NCBI GenBank assembly: GCA_017480395.1
Contig: JAFVAS010000144.1
Location: 1-6,257, forward strand
DNA: 6,257 bases
Reading direction: 5' to 3'
Origin: Oscillospiraceae bacterium
GTDB taxonomy: Bacteria > Bacillota > Clostridia > Oscillospirales > Oscillospiraceae
Made by a program: the position numbers and the translations under genes. This document shows positions 3,975 through 6,257 of the stretch, in pieces. Under the pieces are notes generated by a model. That model saw only the letters and a program-made list of their open reading frames with translations. It was not told where the DNA came from and did no database searches. Numbering within the stretch: the stretch's first letter is position 1; each line of letters opens with the position of its first letter.

Positions 3975-6257
3975 TTACTCGATGACGATCAGCAGCTCGC
4001 CTGCCTTGACGTTGTCGCCCTCGTTGATGAGAACCTTGGTGACCTTGCCGTCCATCCGGGCGGTGACAGAGGTCTCCATCTTCATGGCCTCGATGATGGC
4101 GACCACCTGGTTCTCGGTCACGGTGTCGCCCACCTTGACGTTGATCTTGGAGACCAGGCCGGGGATGGAGGCGCCGATCTGGCTCTTGTCCTCGGGGTCG
4201 GCCAGGGTGACCTGACGGGCGGTGGAGACGGCGTTGGGATCGGGGACATAGACGGTGCGGCGCATGCCGTTGAGCTCGAACTCCACGGCGCGGTTGCCCT
4301 CCTCGTCCACCTCGCCCAGGCCGAGGTACTTGATGACCAGGGTCTTGCCGTCCTCGATGTTGATCTTGTTGGTCTCGCCCAGGGCCATGCCGTGGAAGAA
4401 GACGTGGGAGCCCATCCGCATCAGGTAGCCATACTCCTTGGCGTGCTCCCAGAACTCCTTGACCACCTTGGGATAGAAGCAATAGGCGATGACCTGCTTC
4501 ATATCGGGCTTCGGGCAGAACTCGGAGACGTCCTTCCAGGCCTGGTCAAAGTCCACGGGGGGCAGCAGCTCGCCGGGACGGCAGGTGATGGGCTCCTCGC
4601 CCTTGAGGACGATCTTCTGCAGCTCCTCCGGGAAGCCCCAGGCGGGCTGGCCCATCATGCCCTTGAAATAGGAGACGACGGAGTCCGGATAGCTCAGGCC
4701 CTTGCCCTTTTCGCAGATGTTCTCGGGGGTCAGGTCGTTCTGCACCATGAAGATGGCCAGATCGCCCACCATCTTGGAGGACGGGGTGACCTTGACGATG
4801 CCGCCCAGCATGTCGTTGACCTGCTTGTACATCTCCTTGACCTCGTCAAAGCGGCTGCCAAGGCCGAGGGAGATGACCTGGGGCTGGAGATTGGTGTACT
4901 GGCCGCCGGGGATCTCATAGCGGTAGATGTCGGTGACGGGGCTTTTCAGGCCGTGGTCGAAGGTGTCATAGCGCAGGCGGACGTCAGCCCAGTAGTCGGT
5001 CAGCTTCTGCAGCTGCGTCAGCTCCAGACCGGTGTCGCGCTCGGTTCCCTCCAGGGCGGCGACAACGGCGTTCATGGAGGGCTGGCTGGTCAGGGAGGAC
5101 ATGGAGCTGATGGCGGTGTCCACGATGTCCACACCGGCCTCGGCGGCCATCAGCAGGGTGGCGACCTGGTTGGCGGTGGTGTCGTGGGTGTGCAGGTGGA
5201 TGGGCAGGCCGACCTCCTGCTTGAGGGCGGTGACCAGCTTCTTGGCGGCGTAGGGCTTCAGCAGGCCGGACATATCCTTGATGGCCAGGATATGGGCGCC
5301 GCGCTTCTCCAGCTCCTTGGCCATGTTGACGTAGTACTCCAGCGTGTAGCGATCCTTGGTGTGATCGGTGATGTCGCCGGTGTAGCACATGGTGGCCTCG
5401 CAGATCTTGCCCTGCTTGAGCACCTCGTCCATGGCGATCTCCATGCCGGGAATCCAGTTCAGGGAGTCGAAGATGCGGAAGACGTCGATGCCGGAGACAG
5501 CGGCCTCCTTGACGAAGGCGCGGATCAGGTTGTCGGGATAGTTGGCATAGCCCACGGCGTTGGCCCCGCGCAGCAGCATCTGGAAGGGGATGTTGGGGAT
5601 CTTCTCCCGCAGCAGCTGGAGCCGCTCCCAGGGGTCCTCATGCAGGAAGCGGTAGGCCACGTCGAAGGTGGCGCCGCCCCACATCTCCAGGGAGAAGCAG
5701 TCGGCCAGGATGTCGGCGGTGCCGTCGGCCCCCTTGACCATGTCGCGGGTGCGCATCCGGGTGGAGAGCAGGCTCTGGTGGGCATCGCGCATGGTGGTGT
5801 CGGTGATGAGCAGCTTGCGCTGATCCAGCACCCACTTCTTGACCGCCTCGGGGCCCTTGCTGTCCAGCAGCTGCTTCAGGCCGTCTCTCGGCTTGTCGTG
5901 GCTGGGCTGGGGGAAACGCGGGGGATCGAACTGCTTGCGCTCCACATTGGGCTCCGCCACCTGGATGTTGGCGATGTACTTCAGCACGCGGGTGGCGCGG
6001 TCACGGCTGTTCTCGATGTCGAAGAGCTCGGGGGTGTCGTCGATGAACTTGGTGTGACACTGGCCGGACTGGAACTTGGGGTGCTGGAGGATGTTGGTGA
6101 TGAAGGGGATGTTGGTCTTGACGCCGCGGATATGCACCTCGTTGATGGCGCGGTTCGCCTTGTGGCAGACGCCGAGGAAGGTGTTGTCCCAGCTGGTGAC
6201 CTTGACCAGCAGCGAGTCATAGTAGGGGGAGATGGAGGTGCCCGCCGCGGCGTTGCC
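3975..6257 (-). CDS. pyc: Pyruvate carboxylase, C-terminal two thirds (N-terminus beyond window)
   Basis: Pyruvate carboxylase makes oxaloacetate from pyruvate, bicarbonate and ATP using covalently bound biotin, and replenishes the TCA intermediates. The frame is open from 6257, giving 760 visible residues. By comparison with the roughly 1150-residue single-chain enzyme, about 390 residues are missing. In visible numbering, residues 1 to about 75 end the biotin carboxylase domain (PYYDSLLVKV at 11-20). The carboxyltransferase domain follows, with TTMRDAHQS (metal-binding Asp158), pyruvate-binding Arg230 in LLRGAN, carboxylated Lys327 in AIKDMSG, HLHTHD (metal-binding His356 and His358), and Thr491 in VKVTPSSK. 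Spacings from the Asp match the Rhizobium etli enzyme (Asp549, Arg621, Lys718, His747/749, Thr882). The C-terminal biotin domain has biotinyl-Lys726 in EAMKMETS, 34 residues before the C-terminus. The biotin carboxylase remnant argues against oxaloacetate decarboxylase alpha or a split PycB. The GTG near 6137 is an internal Val codon. No frameshift is seen. Confidence 0.96.
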   Translation of the reverse strand, partial: GNAAAGTSISPYYDSLLVKVTSWDNTFLGVCHKANRAINEVHIRGVKTNIPFITNILQHPKFQSGQCHTKFIDDTPELFDIENSRDRATRVLKYIANIQVAEPNVERKQFDPPRFPQPSHDKPRDGLKQLLDSKGPEAVKKWVLDQRKLLITDTTMRDAHQSLLSTRMRTRDMVKGADGTADILADCFSLEMWGGATFDVAYRFLHEDPWERLQLLREKIPNIPFQMLLRGANAVGYANYPDNLIRAFVKEAAVSGIDVFRIFDSLNWIPGMEIAMDEVLKQGKICEATMCYTGDITDHTKDRYTLEYYVNMAKELEKRGAHILAIKDMSGLLKPYAAKKLVTALKQEVGLPIHLHTHDTTANQVATLLMAAEAGVDIVDTAISSMSSLTSQPSMNAVVAALEGTERDTGLELTQLQKLTDYWADVRLRYDTFDHGLKSPVTDIYRYEIPGGQYTNLQPQVISLGLGSRFDEVKEMYKQVNDMLGGIVKVTPSSKMVGDLAIFMVQNDLTPENICEKGKGLSYPDSVVSYFKGMMGQPAWGFPEELQKIVLKGEEPITCRPGELLPPVDFDQAWKDVSEFCPKPDMKQVIAYCFYPKVVKEFWEHAKEYGYLMRMGSHVFFHGMALGETNKINIEDGKTLVIKYLGLGEVDEEGNRAVEFELNGMRRTVYVPDPNAVSTARQVTLADPEDKSQIGASIPGLVSKINVKVGDTVTENQVVAIIEAMKMETSVTARMDGKVTKVLINEGDNVKAGELLIVIE

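Noticed and set aside
6135..6137. GTG at 6137 as the start of the minus-strand carboxylase gene
   Set aside because: The frame stays open to 6257 and encodes the end of the biotin carboxylase domain; the GTG is an internal Val codon.
3975..6257. Oxaloacetate decarboxylase alpha subunit or split PycB instead of full pyruvate carboxylase
   Set aside because: These lack a biotin carboxylase part, whereas residues 1-75 here are recognisable biotin carboxylase C-terminus fused in frame.

Overview
This window looks like a stretch of core chromosome from a high-GC, probably anaerobic Firmicute, most likely of the Oscillospiraceae type. That assignment is an inference. It rests on GGAGG-type Shine-Dalgarno sites, sigma-A-like promoters with 17-bp spacers, strong GC preference at third codon positions, and the look of the pyruvate carboxylase and dihydroxy-acid dehydratase proteins. 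I see no mobile element, CRISPR array, rRNA or tRNA. I also find no clear sign of horizontal transfer.

Layout, left to right. Bases 1-1647 (+) hold ilvD (dihydroxy-acid dehydratase), missing only its first few codons. A strong bidirectional hairpin (1668-1697) separates it from a convergent VanZ-family membrane protein (1699-2286, -). The 171-bp gap at 2287-2457 holds two divergent promoters with an imperfect palindrome between their -35 boxes. Rightward from there runs a two-gene unit: an HD-domain hydrolase (2458-3156), then 1 nt later an FlK-like hotdog thioesterase (3158-3559). Next comes a separate unit with its own promoter, strong RBS and terminator, encoding a 62-residue acidic single-span membrane protein (3655-3843). 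Hairpins at 3848-3882 and 3924-3955 separate it from the convergent pyruvate carboxylase gene (3975 to the window end, -). The N-terminal third or so of that protein lies beyond base 6257.

How they work together. IlvD (valine/isoleucine/pantothenate precursors) and pyruvate carboxylase (anaplerotic oxaloacetate) are both central-metabolism enzymes drawing on the pyruvate pool, but they are separate transcription units. Nothing in the sequence shows co-regulation. The middle four genes are accessory and poorly characterised.

The points most worth a second look are the small acidic membrane protein with its own complete expression signals, the Cys that replaces the expected Arg in the thioesterase active-site region, and the palindrome between the divergent promoters. 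I do not see evidence for a large new multi-gene system.
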